A stretch of 64,000 nucleotides of DNA from Ornatilinea sp. Lineage in GTDB: Bacteria > Chloroflexota > Anaerolineae > Anaerolineales > Anaerolineaceae. Location: positions 45,519 through 109,518 of the forward strand of contig JAHDQE010000029.1 of NCBI GenBank assembly GCA_018433975.1, written 5' to 3'. The notes under the pieces were generated by a model. It was not told the DNA's origin. It was given only the letters and a program-made list of their open reading frames with translations, and searched no databases. A program made the translations under genes and the position numbers. Shown piece by piece: positions 1 to 8,181 of this stretch. How positions within the stretch are numbered: the stretch's first letter is position 1; each line of letters opens with the position of its first letter.

Positions 1-1091
1 TCCTCTTGAGCAGCGAAGTCGTGTGTGGATTGCAGTAAAGTAAGCTGGTCCATACCGTTTCCGTATTGCAGCGCGGTCAGATCGGGGCGATAGTCAACGC
101 TTTGGAAGGACATTCCAAGCGGTGCAGCGGGGAATTGCCAGGGAGTAAATCCGGCGGCCGCTGAGGCCTGGCTCACCAGGCAGTCAAAATTCCCACTTGA
201 AGAACAGCGTACGAGGTCTTGTGCAAGCGCCAGCATTTCATCCTGCTCAAGATATGCCGGGCTGTAGCTTTCATTGAGGAAGAACTCTGCCGAGACCGTA
301 ATGTCTTCTGCCTGCCAGCGCAGCGTATACACCCCGGCTTTGCTTTCCCAGGTTGCTTCATCAGCTCCATTGGCAACAAACCAGCTGCCCTGAACAAATT
401 CAGCATTGATCCCTCCGATATCCACAACTTCAATCTTTGCCTCCGGTCCGACCGAGAGCGGCTCCAAATCTCTTCCCTCCGTAATCTGGAAGAATTCACC
501 GGAACCGGCCTGGGGGGAAGCATATCTCAGGCCGACGGCCTGGCGCTCCGGATCATAAAAGATGCGATCCAGGCGATAATCACGCGGAAGGCGAACCGGT
601 TGATACAGATCGAATCCAACAGCCGCTTCCGCTGCCATCAGGTCCAGATCCTGAAGTTCATCAGGGCTGAACTCAGGTTCCGGAACCGGTGTGGCTGTTT
701 TTGTGGGGGCAACAACCTGATCGGCAGGCTGTAAAGCCAGAACGCGAGTCGGCTCGGGTGTTGCCGAGGGAACCGGAGCCAGTATCTGATCTTCAGAGAG
801 CGGCAATGTGCTGCCCTGGGTTCGGGCAAAAAAGTGTATGATCTGGCCGGCCAAAACGCTGCCAACCGGGGTAATAGCAAAGACTGCAGCTAAAATCAGA
901 ACAACCGCAACAACCACCGCAAAACGATATTTCCTTTTCATTCTAAAAACTCCTTTCCTTCTGGTTGCAGCCGCCGTCCATGGTGCACTCGCCATGCGCT
1001 GATGGTAGAGCGCGCCCGGTTCGGGGCGAATAGAATGGAGGAGTTCCTCAATTTGAGCGATATCAGGTGTTTTCTTCAATTGATCCGACAT
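1..1091 (-). CDS. Anti-sigma factor-like membrane protein, DUF4367-like repeats (3' end outside window)
   Basis: An open frame runs from ATG at 1091 to the window edge without a stop (about 363 residues visible). It starts 3 nt after the stop of the ECF sigma gene, the usual sigma/anti-sigma arrangement. An N-terminal cytosolic stretch of about 50 residues is followed by one membrane segment (about residues 55-75), a Thr/Pro/Glu-rich linker, and an extracytoplasmic part with two similar blocks. Each block has a Gly-Phe start, an Arg-Pro-Asp or Pro-Arg-Asp-Tyr turn and an Arg-Tyr or Gln-Tyr strand, as in DUF4367-type sensor domains. Inference: it holds the sigma factor at the membrane and releases it on an envelope signal. 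An internal ATG at 941 is in frame but would lose the sigma-binding N-terminus. Confidence 0.72.
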   Translation of the reverse strand, partial: MSDQLKKTPDIAQIEELLHSIRPEPGALYHQRMASAPWTAAATRRKGVFRMKRKYRFAVVVAVVLILAAVFAITPVGSVLAGQIIHFFARTQGSTLPLSEDQILAPVPSATPEPTRVLALQPADQVVAPTKTATPVPEPEFSPDELQDLDLMAAEAAVGFDLYQPVRLPRDYRLDRIFYDPERQAVGLRYASPQAGSGEFFQITEGRDLEPLSVGPEAKIEVVDIGGINAEFVQGSWFVANGADEATWESKAGVYTLRWQAEDITVSAEFFLNESYSPAYLEQDEMLALAQDLVRCSSSGNFDCLVSQASAAAGFTPWQFPAAPLGMSFQSVDYRPDLTALQYGNGMDQLTLLQSTHDFAAQE

Positions 1092-1094
1092 TTC

Positions 1095-1715
1095 CTACTC
1101 CTTCCCCTGAGGCCAATCACGCTGCAACCGTGCCAGCGCACGACGAATAGTCACTGAGATCGTGTTCTCAGAGGTATGCAGGTACTCACCGATCTCATGG
1201 ACACGCCAATCCAGCATATAACGCAGCACAAGCATTTCCCGCTGTTCGATGGGTAATTTCTGCAGCAATATCCACAGCGTTTGGCGTCGTTCGTCTGCCA
1301 GCAGCCGGTCCTCGGGAGTAGGCCCCCTTTCGGGGATTTCTTCGGGCATTTCAATCTCGGGTTGTATCCTCACTCGGCCGCGCCGGTAAGCGTCAATAAC
1401 CAACCGGCGAGCAATACACAATAGCCAGCCAACGGCTTTGTCGGGATCGCCTGTGAAGCTGCGGCGGGCTTTCCAGGCGCGGATGAAAGTCTCCGCGGCC
1501 AGATCCTCTACATCTTCCACCGGACCACCCTGTAAGCCAAACAAATAACGGTAGACCGGGCGATAGTTCAATTCGTAAAGGGCGCTGAATGCTTCAGGGC
1601 TGTCAAGCGGTGTTTCTCGCTTTTTACCCTGAAACAACCCGGAAAGGCTCTGCAGATATCTCGCTTTTTTCAATGAAACGTCCTCCATGCTGGTTGAAAC
1701 GCGGCCGAGTTTCAT
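1095..1715 (-). CDS. ECF-type RNA polymerase sigma factor
   Basis: 206 residues. Sigma region 2 spans about residues 45-115, with the conserved DLAAETFIRAW block and a following W-L-IARR-IDAYRR stretch. Region 4 spans about 145-200, with a helix-turn-helix of the form LPIEQREMLVLRY...EIGEYL...TISVTIRRAL. The region 2-4 linker is short, as in ECF (sigma-70 family group 4) factors. It is co-transcribed with the membrane protein starting 3 nt downstream, its likely anti-sigma factor. The start is uncertain: no clear Shine-Dalgarno precedes ATG 1715, and another in-frame ATG lies at 1688. The regulon cannot be told from sequence. Confidence 0.9.
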   Translation of the reverse strand: MKLGRVSTSMEDVSLKKARYLQSLSGLFQGKKRETPLDSPEAFSALYELNYRPVYRYLFGLQGGPVEDVEDLAAETFIRAWKARRSFTGDPDKAVGWLLCIARRLVIDAYRRGRVRIQPEIEMPEEIPERGPTPEDRLLADERRQTLWILLQKLPIEQREMLVLRYMLDWRVHEIGEYLHTSENTISVTIRRALARLQRDWPQGKE

Positions 1716-1784
1716 AAGAGTAAACGCACAAAAGGGAAAAATCTGACACGGAATAACGATAAAAAATCAGTAAGTTTTTGGGTA

Positions 1785-2003
1785 AAAATGTACAGAACGG
1801 CTTTTCAACCAGAAGTGATGGCTCCCATACTGTACTTCAAGTCTGCATGCCAATCAAAGATTATCGGCACACTTTCCCTCTTCAGGTATCTCACAAAGCT
1901 CGATACACTCATTTCCGGCGTGATTACAACAGAATACCTTATATTTCCATTTTTGTGTGTGCCGGCCACTTCCTCATGGATTTCACGCCTTATTTTCTGA
2001 CAG
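1785..2003 (-). pseudogene. IS200/IS605-type transposase (TnpA) remnant
   Basis: On the minus strand a frame reads ...TPEMSVSSFVRYLKRES..., then IIFDWHADLKYSMG, and after a frameshift a HHFW-type block. This matches the C-terminal half of IS200 TnpA proteins of the form SVSSFxxYLKGKSxxxIFDRHANLKYK-G-RHFW. The N-terminal HUH part is missing and the frame is broken, so it is a dead fragment. It sits directly downstream of the AT-rich bacitracin-type locus and fits acquisition by transposition. I see no other gene in the rest of 1716-2209. Confidence 0.55.
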
Positions 2004-2209
2004 CTTGAATCCCTACCATTATTCTACGAGAATCGTTTCCTTTTTATAAACCCCGTTTTCCACAGGCATAACTGGCGGTTTTCTGTTTCGGTTTTCGCCC
2101 CCGCATTAACAAAACACAGCGGCATTCCTCTATAATCGTATGAACGCAATAGATCATCCATCACCATATGACGGCTTTTTTATATATCTTTGTGGACTTG
2201 CTTTTAGTT

Positions 2210-3031
2210 TTATTTCAAAGAAAAGAACGCCAGTACGGCAATACCAAGCACAATGCGATACCAACCAAATATCTTAAAATCATGCTTTTTGATATAGCTC
2301 ATCAGGAAACGGATTGCCAACAAGGATACTGCAAAAGCGACCACCATACCTGTTACAAGCATTGCGAACTCTGCGGGAGAAAAGGCAAAACCGAACTTCA
2401 CCAGTTTGAACGCACTTGCGCCGAACATCGTCGGGATAGCGAGAAAGAACGAGAACTCTGCTGCCGCTGTCCTTGACACACCAACAAGCAATGCGCCTAC
2501 AATCGTAGCACCCGAACGGGATGTACCCGGTATCATGGCAAGCAACTGAAACAGTCCAAGCAGAACAGCTATTTTATAGCTTATATCCGTTACCGTGTTC
2601 ATTGTTGGTATTCGTCTTTGATTCCATGTTTCCACCGCAATAAACGCAATACCATAAGCTATCAACATAACGGCAATAGAAACAGGACTGCCAAAGTGCT
2701 GTTCCAAAAAACCGTCCAATAAGAAACCAAGTATGCCTGTTGGGATACATGCGACAGCCACTTTCAACCACATGGAAATAACGTCATTCTTTATGATGAC
2801 GCGTTCCTTAAACCTGAACGGGAATATTCTATTCCAAAACATAACCACAGCAGCGAAAATTGCCCCAAGCTGGATAACCACAATAAACATTTCTTTAAAC
2901 GCTTCGCTCATGTTCAAAGAAATAAAATCATCCACAAGCAGCATGTGTCCCGTGCTGCTGATGGGGAGCCATTCGGTGATTCCCTCTACAACACCCAGTA
3001 AAATTACTTTTAACAACTCAATGAAATCCAT
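2210..3031 (-). CDS. uppP: Undecaprenyl-diphosphatase (UppP/BacA family, BcrD-like)
   Basis: 273 residues, typical length. It is an integral membrane enzyme that dephosphorylates undecaprenyl pyrophosphate to recycle the peptidoglycan lipid carrier; extra copies give bacitracin tolerance. The N-terminal motif GVVEGITEWLPISSTGH (about residues 14-30, catalytic Glu and Ser) and the second motif PGTSRSGAT (about 168-176) are both intact, with about eight hydrophobic helices. It starts 3 nt after the stop of a broken ABC-2 permease and lies in an AT-rich stretch unlike its GC-richer surroundings. The order regulator, permease remnant, UppP matches bcrR-bcrB-bcrD of Firmicutes; origin by transfer is inferred. 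Confidence 0.93.
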   Translation of the reverse strand: MDFIELLKVILLGVVEGITEWLPISSTGHMLLVDDFISLNMSEAFKEMFIVVIQLGAIFAAVVMFWNRIFPFRFKERVIIKNDVISMWLKVAVACIPTGILGFLLDGFLEQHFGSPVSIAVMLIAYGIAFIAVETWNQRRIPTMNTVTDISYKIAVLLGLFQLLAMIPGTSRSGATIVGALLVGVSRTAAAEFSFFLAIPTMFGASAFKLVKFGFAFSPAEFAMLVTGMVVAFAVSLLAIRFLMSYIKKHDFKIFGWYRIVLGIAVLAFFSLK

Positions 3032-3034
3032 TCG

Positions 3035-3480
3035 CTATTTGACATCTTCCCTTTTGAAATAAATTATGCTCGCAAGAAATTCAAGTATGGATACAGGTGC
3101 AGTGAGCCCGATTGCCAACAAAGGAGGGTAACCCGCCTGCATGATTCTGCTATCGACCAGCAAAACCGTGGCTGTCCACAGGAACCAAACGCCTAATGCC
3201 TCATTGATCAATGCCCTATTTCCCATAACGATTGTTGCCGCCCCAATAACAGGAACAACCAGGCCCTTTGTCCATATCGCCAGAAACACAAATGGCGATA
3301 GGGTAATAGACATCAACCAAGCAGCATTATTTCCAGGTACCCAACAGCAATAGTCATGCCAAAATTGCTTAAAATACGGGAACTGTCAGGATTGCTTTCA
3401 GCGTTTTTTCGGTATGTTCCCGGTTGAACAGGCAGCCCCCAATCACCACATGAACCATTATGCCAAACAAAAACATAGTA
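3035..3480 (-). pseudogene. Broken ABC-2 type permease (BcrB-like)
   Basis: Two pieces of one permease survive. An N-terminal scrap at 3369-3476 contains FNREHTEKTLKAILTVPV, a sequence characteristic of ABC-2/lantibiotic-bacitracin export permeases, and ends in TAA. A C-terminal frame of 93 residues at 3035-3316 has three hydrophobic helices and ends in KREDVK. The middle is deleted or frameshifted, so no working transporter can be made. The C-terminal stop is 3 nt before uppP, so the scrap may still be translated and couple uppP translation. No ATP-binding partner (BcrA) remains between here and the regulator. Family assignment rests on the TEKTLKAILTVPV motif and on context. Confidence 0.65.
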
Positions 3481-3603
3481 TCAGGGACCAGCTACTATAA
3501 AATCCGGCCAGCACGATGACTGCAAATGATGTTTATGTACTGCACGCATCTTCATTATCAAACGGGACAACAAGATAATCAAGAAACCAATCGTCACAAT
3601 GCC

Positions 3604-3635
3604 AAAAGCCCCCCGACACTTTTCGTGTCAGAGGG
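3604..3635 (-). terminator. Rho-independent terminator after XRE regulator
   Basis: The arms CCCCCGACAC and GTGTCAGAGGG pair around a TTTTC loop. On the minus strand the hairpin is followed by CTTTT. It lies about 25 nt beyond the stop of the XRE regulator gene. Confidence 0.7.
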
Positions 3636-3659
3636 CCTTCGACAAGGTTTTTGAGGGTC

Positions 3660-4274
3660 TTACTCTAATCGCCTGCCTTTTAACAAGAAGAAAACCTTAA
3701 TCATAAAGAACATAAACAAAAGGGATGTTACATACGGCTGTCGTGTGAGCGTGAACAGAAGTATCATGACTGCCTGCAAGATGATAGAGCAGGTTTTGCT
3801 ATTCTCCAACCATTTTTCACTCCCAATATCCTGTATGAACAGTTCGACTACTCCCAACAAGGCCATCAAAATAGGAAACGCAAAATATAGAAAACGGGTT
3901 ACATCAGAAATATCCCGGTAGGCGGACAAAGTGACCGAACGAATAACCTCGCCATCCGGCTGCCCATAAAACGGCAGAAATATAAACACCAGTGTCATGA
4001 TATCCAATACACCATAAACAAAGCCAAAAACCTTGTTGATATTAAAGCGGTTTTCAAACGCGGCAAGGGAGATCAACTCTTCGCTCGACAATAAATCGTC
4101 AATAGAAACCGAAAAAAGCTTTGAGATACTTTTGAGCGAATCTATATTGGGGTATCCTTTACCACTCTCCCACTTTGAAATAGCAGTTCTGGAAACAAAG
4201 AGTTCTTCCGCAAGCTGTTCCTGTGTTAACTCTTTTTGTTTTCTTAGCTGTTGCAGTTTTTTACAAAAATCCAT
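3660..4274 (-). CDS. Membrane-bound XRE-family regulator (BcrR-like)
   Basis: 204 residues. An N-terminal helix-turn-helix (about residues 5-60: QLRKQKELTQEQLAEELFVS, then RTAISKWESGKGYP) is followed by four hydrophobic helices (about 80-100, 125-145, 163-178, 184-200). This one-component layout, with DNA binding and membrane sensing in one chain, and the length agree with BcrR, the bacitracin sensor of Enterococcus faecalis. Downstream on the same strand are a decayed ABC permease and UppP, as in the bcr operon. ATG 4274 is preceded by GGAGGG. The Firmicute-like composition suggests transfer. Whether it senses bacitracin here is inference; a generic membrane XRE protein is the alternative. 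Confidence 0.8.
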   Translation of the reverse strand: MDFCKKLQQLRKQKELTQEQLAEELFVSRTAISKWESGKGYPNIDSLKSISKLFSVSIDDLLSSEELISLAAFENRFNINKVFGFVYGVLDIMTLVFIFLPFYGQPDGEVIRSVTLSAYRDISDVTRFLYFAFPILMALLGVVELFIQDIGSEKWLENSKTCSIILQAVMILLFTLTRQPYVTSLLFMFFMIKVFFLLKGRRLE

Positions 4275-4360
4275 CTAAGCCCTCCATCAATCGCCCATCT
4301 TTTTTCTCGCCCAACGGCAGGCTTTTCACCTCCATTGTATACTGAGCAACCGCAAAACAA

Positions 4361-4396
4361 AACTACCTCTTGGAGCCAACAATCCAAGAGGTAGTT
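4361..4396 (-). terminator. Terminator of the rpmH-khpB operon
   Basis: Perfect 14-bp inverted repeat (4361-4374 and 4383-4396; arm AACTACCTCTTGGA) with an 8-nt loop. It lies about 75 nt beyond the khpB stop, and on the minus strand it is followed by a T-rich GTTTTGTTTTG tract. It also marks the border between the GC-richer core operon and the AT-rich island. Confidence 0.75.
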
Positions 4397-4470
4397 TACT
4401 GCATCCATCATTTGATTATTTAAAGAATAAAACGGCTTGCAAAACGATTGGGGATTTATGCCGTCGGATA

Positions 4471-5241
4471 CTAACGTTTAAGCTGAATGGTCACCTTGCG
4501 ATAAGGTTCTTCACCCGTACTCTGTGTAATGACTTCCGGATGGTCGCGAAGTTCCAGGTGAATAAGGCGGCGCTCATTGGCCGGCATTGGCTCCAGGACC
4601 TGCCGGCGGCGGGATTGCACGGCCTGGTCCGCCATTCGGCGGGCCAATTTGCGGAGCTGGCGCTCCCGTCGGAAACGATAACCCTGCACATCGATCATCA
4701 GGGGAACCCAGTGACCAAGTTGTTTCCCGACGATGATGTTTGTAATATATTGCAGAGAATTCAAAGTCTCCGAACGACGTCCGATCAAAATGCTGAGGTC
4801 CTGGCCACGAATATCTACCAGCAGGACGGGTTCATCTTTATCATCCTCCGGTTCTATATACCTGACCTGCACCTGAGCATCAACCCTCATCTTTTCCAGC
4901 AGATCGCGTACCACCTGTTTGGCAATTGCCAGTGCTTCATCCGTTTCAGGCTCTTCCACTTCCGAAACGGCTTCAGAGACTTCCTCTTCCTCAAATTCCT
5001 CCACCTGAGGTGAAGAAACAGCAGCTGCCGCTGGGGGCTTTATTTCAGCGTGGCCTTCTGTTTTAATACTCAATCGGACCCGAGCCTGTCGGCTTCCAAG
5101 TCCCAGGAAACCCCGGCTGCCCTCATCCAATACTTCCGCTTCAAGCATGTCGGGGGAGATTCCCAATTGAGACGCACCTTTTTCAATAGCTTCTTCGATG
5201 GATGGTGCAATGATTTCCAATGTCGTCTTTTCGTGGCTCAT
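4471..5241 (-). CDS. khpB: KhpB/Jag RNA-binding protein (Jag-N, KH and R3H domains)
   Basis: 256 residues. The Jag N-terminal domain (about 5-55) is followed by an acidic linker (about 78-100), a KH domain (about 115-185, containing LIGRRSETLNSLQYI) and a C-terminal R3H domain (about 190-256, ending in H-V-T-STGEEP). In Firmicutes KhpB partners KhpA, binds many RNAs and affects cell elongation and division; it is nearly always encoded next to yidC. Here it is the last gene of the rpmH operon, 27 nt after yidC. A KhpA partner is not in the window. Confidence 0.93.
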   Translation of the reverse strand: MSHEKTTLEIIAPSIEEAIEKGASQLGISPDMLEAEVLDEGSRGFLGLGSRQARVRLSIKTEGHAEIKPPAAAAVSSPQVEEFEEEEVSEAVSEVEEPETDEALAIAKQVVRDLLEKMRVDAQVQVRYIEPEDDKDEPVLLVDIRGQDLSILIGRRSETLNSLQYITNIIVGKQLGHWVPLMIDVQGYRFRRERQLRKLARRMADQAVQSRRRQVLEPMPANERRLIHLELRDHPEVITQSTGEEPYRKVTIQLKR

Positions 5242-5268
5242 GATTACCTCGATTTAAAGCGAGTCCGA

Positions 5269-6048
5269 TTATTTTTTTGTCTCACCAGACCCGCGGGATG
5301 GCAATAAATTTTTCCAGTCCAAACGTCCCAGCAGTGCATATTGTAAAATACCAACGACACTGGATGCGGTGAAATACAGTGCAAGGCCCGAAGCCAATGA
5401 CAATGCCATATAGCCCATCAAAACAGGCATATAAATCGTCATCATATTTCCCATCACTGCGGCCTGTTCGTTCCCGGGTGCTGTTGGAGGCTGCATCAAC
5501 TTCGATTGCATGAAACTGGTCGTAACCACTACAATTGCCAGAACCGGAATCCCAAAACTCAAAAACGGTAAATAGAGTCGTTCGGGTTGTCCCAAATCCA
5601 TCCACAGGAATTTACTGTTCAGCGGAACCAGTTCCGCAACTTTCAACAGCCCGGGGTAAATTTGGCGTGTCAAATTGAGCAGTTCAATCGGAGTATTCGC
5701 CAGAGATCGGATAATACTCTGATACAAACCAATGATAATAGGGAACTGGATCAGGGTCGGCAAACAAGAAGAAAAGGGGCTGATGCCCAATTCCTGATAA
5801 AGTTTCATTTGCTCCTGTGCTAATTTTTCCTTATTATCCTTGTATTTTTTCTGCATTTCCAGATAGCGTTTATCCGTTTGCAAATCCTGCATGGCCTGGG
5901 CTCCCTTGAGCTGTTTCACAGTCAACGGGTGAGTCACCAAACGGATCAGAATAGTAAACAGGATAATGGCAATACCGAAATTCCCAACCAGGCTGTAAAT
6001 CAACAACAGTACGTTGATAAAGGGGGTAATAATAATCGTATCCCACAT
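5269..6048 (-). CDS. yidC: YidC/Oxa1 membrane protein insertase
   Basis: 259 residues, the short Gram-positive/chloroflexal type without the large periplasmic domain of proteobacterial YidC. The hydrophilic-groove arginine is visible in TILIRLVTHPL (about residue 36). A cytosolic hairpin rich in Lys follows, then four further membrane helices, including FSSCLPTLIQFPIIIGLYQS. It inserts membrane proteins alone or with SecYEG. ATG 6048 follows AGGAAAAAAC. No lipobox Cys is visible near the N-terminus, unlike many Firmicute YidCs. Confidence 0.95.
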   Translation of the reverse strand: MWDTIIITPFINVLLLIYSLVGNFGIAIILFTILIRLVTHPLTVKQLKGAQAMQDLQTDKRYLEMQKKYKDNKEKLAQEQMKLYQELGISPFSSCLPTLIQFPIIIGLYQSIIRSLANTPIELLNLTRQIYPGLLKVAELVPLNSKFLWMDLGQPERLYLPFLSFGIPVLAIVVVTTSFMQSKLMQPPTAPGNEQAAVMGNMMTIYMPVLMGYMALSLASGLALYFTASSVVGILQYALLGRLDWKNLLPSRGSGETKK

Positions 6049-6065
6049 ATGTTTTTTCCTAACTT

Positions 6066-7127
6066 TTATTTAGCCGGTGTATAAGCCCACCGTTGGTTTC
6101 CAGAAAAATCTACCGCGACCAAAAGCTGGTCCCCTGCAGTGATCGGAACAATCAAATACTCTCCGGCAAGTACCGGTTCACCATACAGTTTACCATTAAG
6201 GAGCAAACTCCACAGCTGTTCGCCGGAAAAACTTAACGCCCGCACACCATTTTCCTCGGTCAAAAAGGCAATTCCATCGGTGAAGACGGTCATATTTCCG
6301 GTGATTGCTCCCACACCTTCCTGCTTCCAGAGCTCAGTTCCTTTCTCGGCGTCCACAGCATACACGGTGCCGTTCAAGTCACCAAAATATAAAGCACCCT
6401 CATGATAAGACGGGCTGCCCCACACCATGCCTGAAACCGGGAAACGCCACAGGATTTTTCCGCTGGCGGCATCAACCGCAACCACTTCCTGGGCCAGAGA
6501 CCCTGCATAGAGCGTTCCGTCCACAAAGGTCGGGCTGGACACAATGGAACCGCCCAGATCGGTCTTCCAGATCTGGCTGCCGTCCGAGGGATCCACCGCA
6601 TACAAAGAATGATCCATTGAAGCCACGAAGACGCGATCGCCATCCGGAATGGGCTGGGACCACAAAGCTTCTCCAGCCGTAAATTTCCACTGCACATTTC
6701 CGTTTTGATCCAGCGCATAAAGATTGTCATCCGCATTAGGAACCAGCACCAGATCATTCAGAAAAAGCGGATGTCCAATGTAACGATCTTTTGCTTCAGT
6801 GAACTGCCATTTCTCAACCCCCGTGTTTGCATCCAGAGCATAAAGATCATTAAAAAAGCCGCCAGCGATCAAAAGTCCGTCCGAAACAGCCGGGGGAGAA
6901 TAAAACAATTGGCGCGCGCTTGGTTCGGCAGGATAGCCCCAGAGCAAACCGCCATCTTTCGCCCGGATTGCCAGAACCTGCTCTTGGTAGGCGACATATA
7001 CAGTATCCTGGTCTACCGTTACTCCAGGCCAGCTTGTGGCGCGGAATGACTGACTGCCGCTGCAGGCGCTCAATGTTACGGACAGGATTAAAAATAGCAG
7101 AATGGGATAGATTCGTTTCAATTTCAT
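6066..7127 (-). CDS. Lipoprotein with PQQ-type beta-propeller (BamB-like fold)
   Basis: 353 residues. A signal peptide with a lipobox (VTLSAC, Cys about 22) is followed by seven or eight repeats of about 40 residues. The repeats carry A-D--G---W-F/Y strands (for example AIRAKDGGLLWGYP, ALDANTGVEKWQF, AVDPSDGSQIWKTD, AVDAASGKILWRFP). This is the PQQ_2 propeller seen in BamB and in quinoprotein-like scaffolds; no quinone-binding or dehydrogenase residues are evident. It lies between yidD and yidC in the insertion operon, 17 nt before yidC, so a role as an extracytoplasmic scaffold for exported proteins is plausible but unproven. BamB itself works in outer membranes, which this lineage is thought to lack. 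Confidence 0.85.
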   Translation of the reverse strand: MKLKRIYPILLFLILSVTLSACSGSQSFRATSWPGVTVDQDTVYVAYQEQVLAIRAKDGGLLWGYPAEPSARQLFYSPPAVSDGLLIAGGFFNDLYALDANTGVEKWQFTEAKDRYIGHPLFLNDLVLVPNADDNLYALDQNGNVQWKFTAGEALWSQPIPDGDRVFVASMDHSLYAVDPSDGSQIWKTDLGGSIVSSPTFVDGTLYAGSLAQEVVAVDAASGKILWRFPVSGMVWGSPSYHEGALYFGDLNGTVYAVDAEKGTELWKQEGVGAITGNMTVFTDGIAFLTEENGVRALSFSGEQLWSLLLNGKLYGEPVLAGEYLIVPITAGDQLLVAVDFSGNQRWAYTPAK

Positions 7128-7154
7128 TCTTTCAATTTCTCTTTTTCATTGCGA

Positions 7155-7511
7155 CTAGTGATCTTCCGAACAGCATTCGGAGGAGTGAAAACCAGGAAAA
7201 GCGTCCCGGAAATGCTCCGGCACCGGGTCGATTCCACCAGGATTGAATGGGTTGCAGCGTAAAACGCGCCAAACTGCCATCAGCCCCCCCTTGAATGCAC
7301 CATGTTTATAAATGGCCTGATAGCCGTAATGAGAACAGGTTGGGTAAAAACGGCATGTGTTCGAAGGCAGTCCGGGGGAGATAATCTTTTGATACCCACG
7401 AATCAACAGGAGAAAAACCCAACGAGGAAACGTGAACAAGTTAAACGGCAAATCCCGCAAAAGCGGTTCTTTGAGATCTTCTTCTGATAAGGGATCAGGC
7501 TCAAAGGCCAT
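7155..7511 (-). CDS. yidD: YidD membrane protein insertion efficiency factor
   Basis: 118 residues, longer than the usual 70-90 because of N- and C-terminal tails. The core [20 protein letters not shown], then [13 protein letters not shown], and [14 protein letters not shown] is diagnostic (about residues 38-100). It is a small amphipathic membrane-associated helper of YidC. The gene overlaps the 3' end of rnpA by 11 nt, the standard rpmH-rnpA-yidD arrangement. The tail ends in a Cys/His-rich ECCSEDH, which is unusual. Confidence 0.93.
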   Translation of the reverse strand: MAFEPDPLSEEDLKEPLLRDLPFNLFTFPRWVFLLLIRGYQKIISPGLPSNTCRFYPTCSHYGYQAIYKHGAFKGGLMAVWRVLRCNPFNPGGIDPVPEHFRDAFPGFHSSECCSEDH

Positions 7512-7851
7512 TGATTTTGTCCAGTAAACCGGCCCGCCGCAGTACTGTTAATACCGCCGAATGGATTTCTGTATAGTCAGCATCCAGAATTGGGCGGCGC
7601 GCCAGAAAAACCAGGTCCCATCCATCTATTAAGGAATCAAATACTTCATCCAGAGAAGCGCGAATTCGTCTTTTTGCCCAATTGCGTTTGACTGCATTAC
7701 CAACAACCCGGCTAACAGAGATACCAACGCGAGAATGGGGCAGGTAGTTAGGGGAAACAATCAGGACAAGAAGCGGGTGGGCAAAGGATTTTCCTGAGTG
7801 CCGCACCCGCTGAAAATCAATCGATCTGGTTAGACGGCAAGTTCGTTTCAC
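7501..7851 (-). CDS. rnpA: Ribonuclease P protein component
   Basis: About 116 residues. It binds RNase P RNA and helps cleave tRNA 5' leaders. The RNR signature [11 protein letters not shown] is intact (about residues 54-64), as is the N-terminal [11 protein letters not shown]. Start choice: the frame opens with GTG at 7881, but GTG at 7851 gives [16 protein letters not shown], the N-terminus of ordinary RnpA. I prefer 7851; neither has a strong Shine-Dalgarno. It is downstream of rpmH and overlaps yidD. Confidence 0.9.
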   Translation of the reverse strand: MKRTCRLTRSIDFQRVRHSGKSFAHPLLVLIVSPNYLPHSRVGISVSRVVGNAVKRNWAKRRIRASLDEVFDSLIDGWDLVFLARRPILDADYTEIHSAVLTVLRRAGLLDKINGL

Positions 7852-7924
7852 CAGTTTTTCTTCTCGCAGTGCATTCCTCACACATCACTCAACATTCAGA
7901 CGATTCTTTATGCGCATCCTGATG

Positions 7925-8095
7925 TTACCACTTGCGATGCTTAACGTGATTATTTGCGCTCACGGTCAGGCTGTGGCGACCCTTAAGACGGCGGCGCTTC
8001 AACACTTTCCGGCCATCTGCGGTAGACATTCGTTCCCGGAAACCGTGAACACGAACGCGTCGGCGTTTCTTCGGTTGGTAAGTCCGTTTTGGCAT
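7925..8095 (-). CDS. rpmH: Ribosomal protein bL34
   Basis: 56 residues, very basic. It starts [20 protein letters not shown] and continues [20 protein letters not shown], the L34 signature, with an added C-terminal tail ending HVKHRKW. The usual length is 44-47; this tail makes it longer. ATG 8095 is preceded by AAAGGAT. It is the first gene of the rpmH-rnpA-yidD-lipoprotein-yidC-khpB operon. Confidence 0.96.
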   Translation of the reverse strand: MPKRTYQPKKRRRVRVHGFRERMSTADGRKVLKRRRLKGRHSLTVSANNHVKHRKW

Positions 8096-8152
8096 GTTTT
8101 CTATCCTTTCAAATCAATAATGATTGATAATCGCTTCGTTAATAGCTGGAGA

Positions 8153-8181
8153 ATTATACCGCATGGTCAGACTGCGGTCAA
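8153..8181 (-). promoter_or_regulatory. Sigma-70-type promoter of the rpmH operon
   Basis: On the minus strand the -35 is TTGACC (8176-8181), then 17 nt, then a perfect -10 TATAAT (8153-8158). The expected start is near 8146, giving a leader of about 50 nt to rpmH. The whole promoter sits inside an inverted repeat (8148-8187) with outer arms GGAGAATT/AATTCTCC and inner arms ACCGCA/TGCGGT. Confidence 0.85.

Noticed and set aside
1778..2008. Plus-strand frames upstream of the bcr-like island
   Set aside because: The minus strand of the same region carries a recognisable IS200 TnpA remnant, which explains the sequence.
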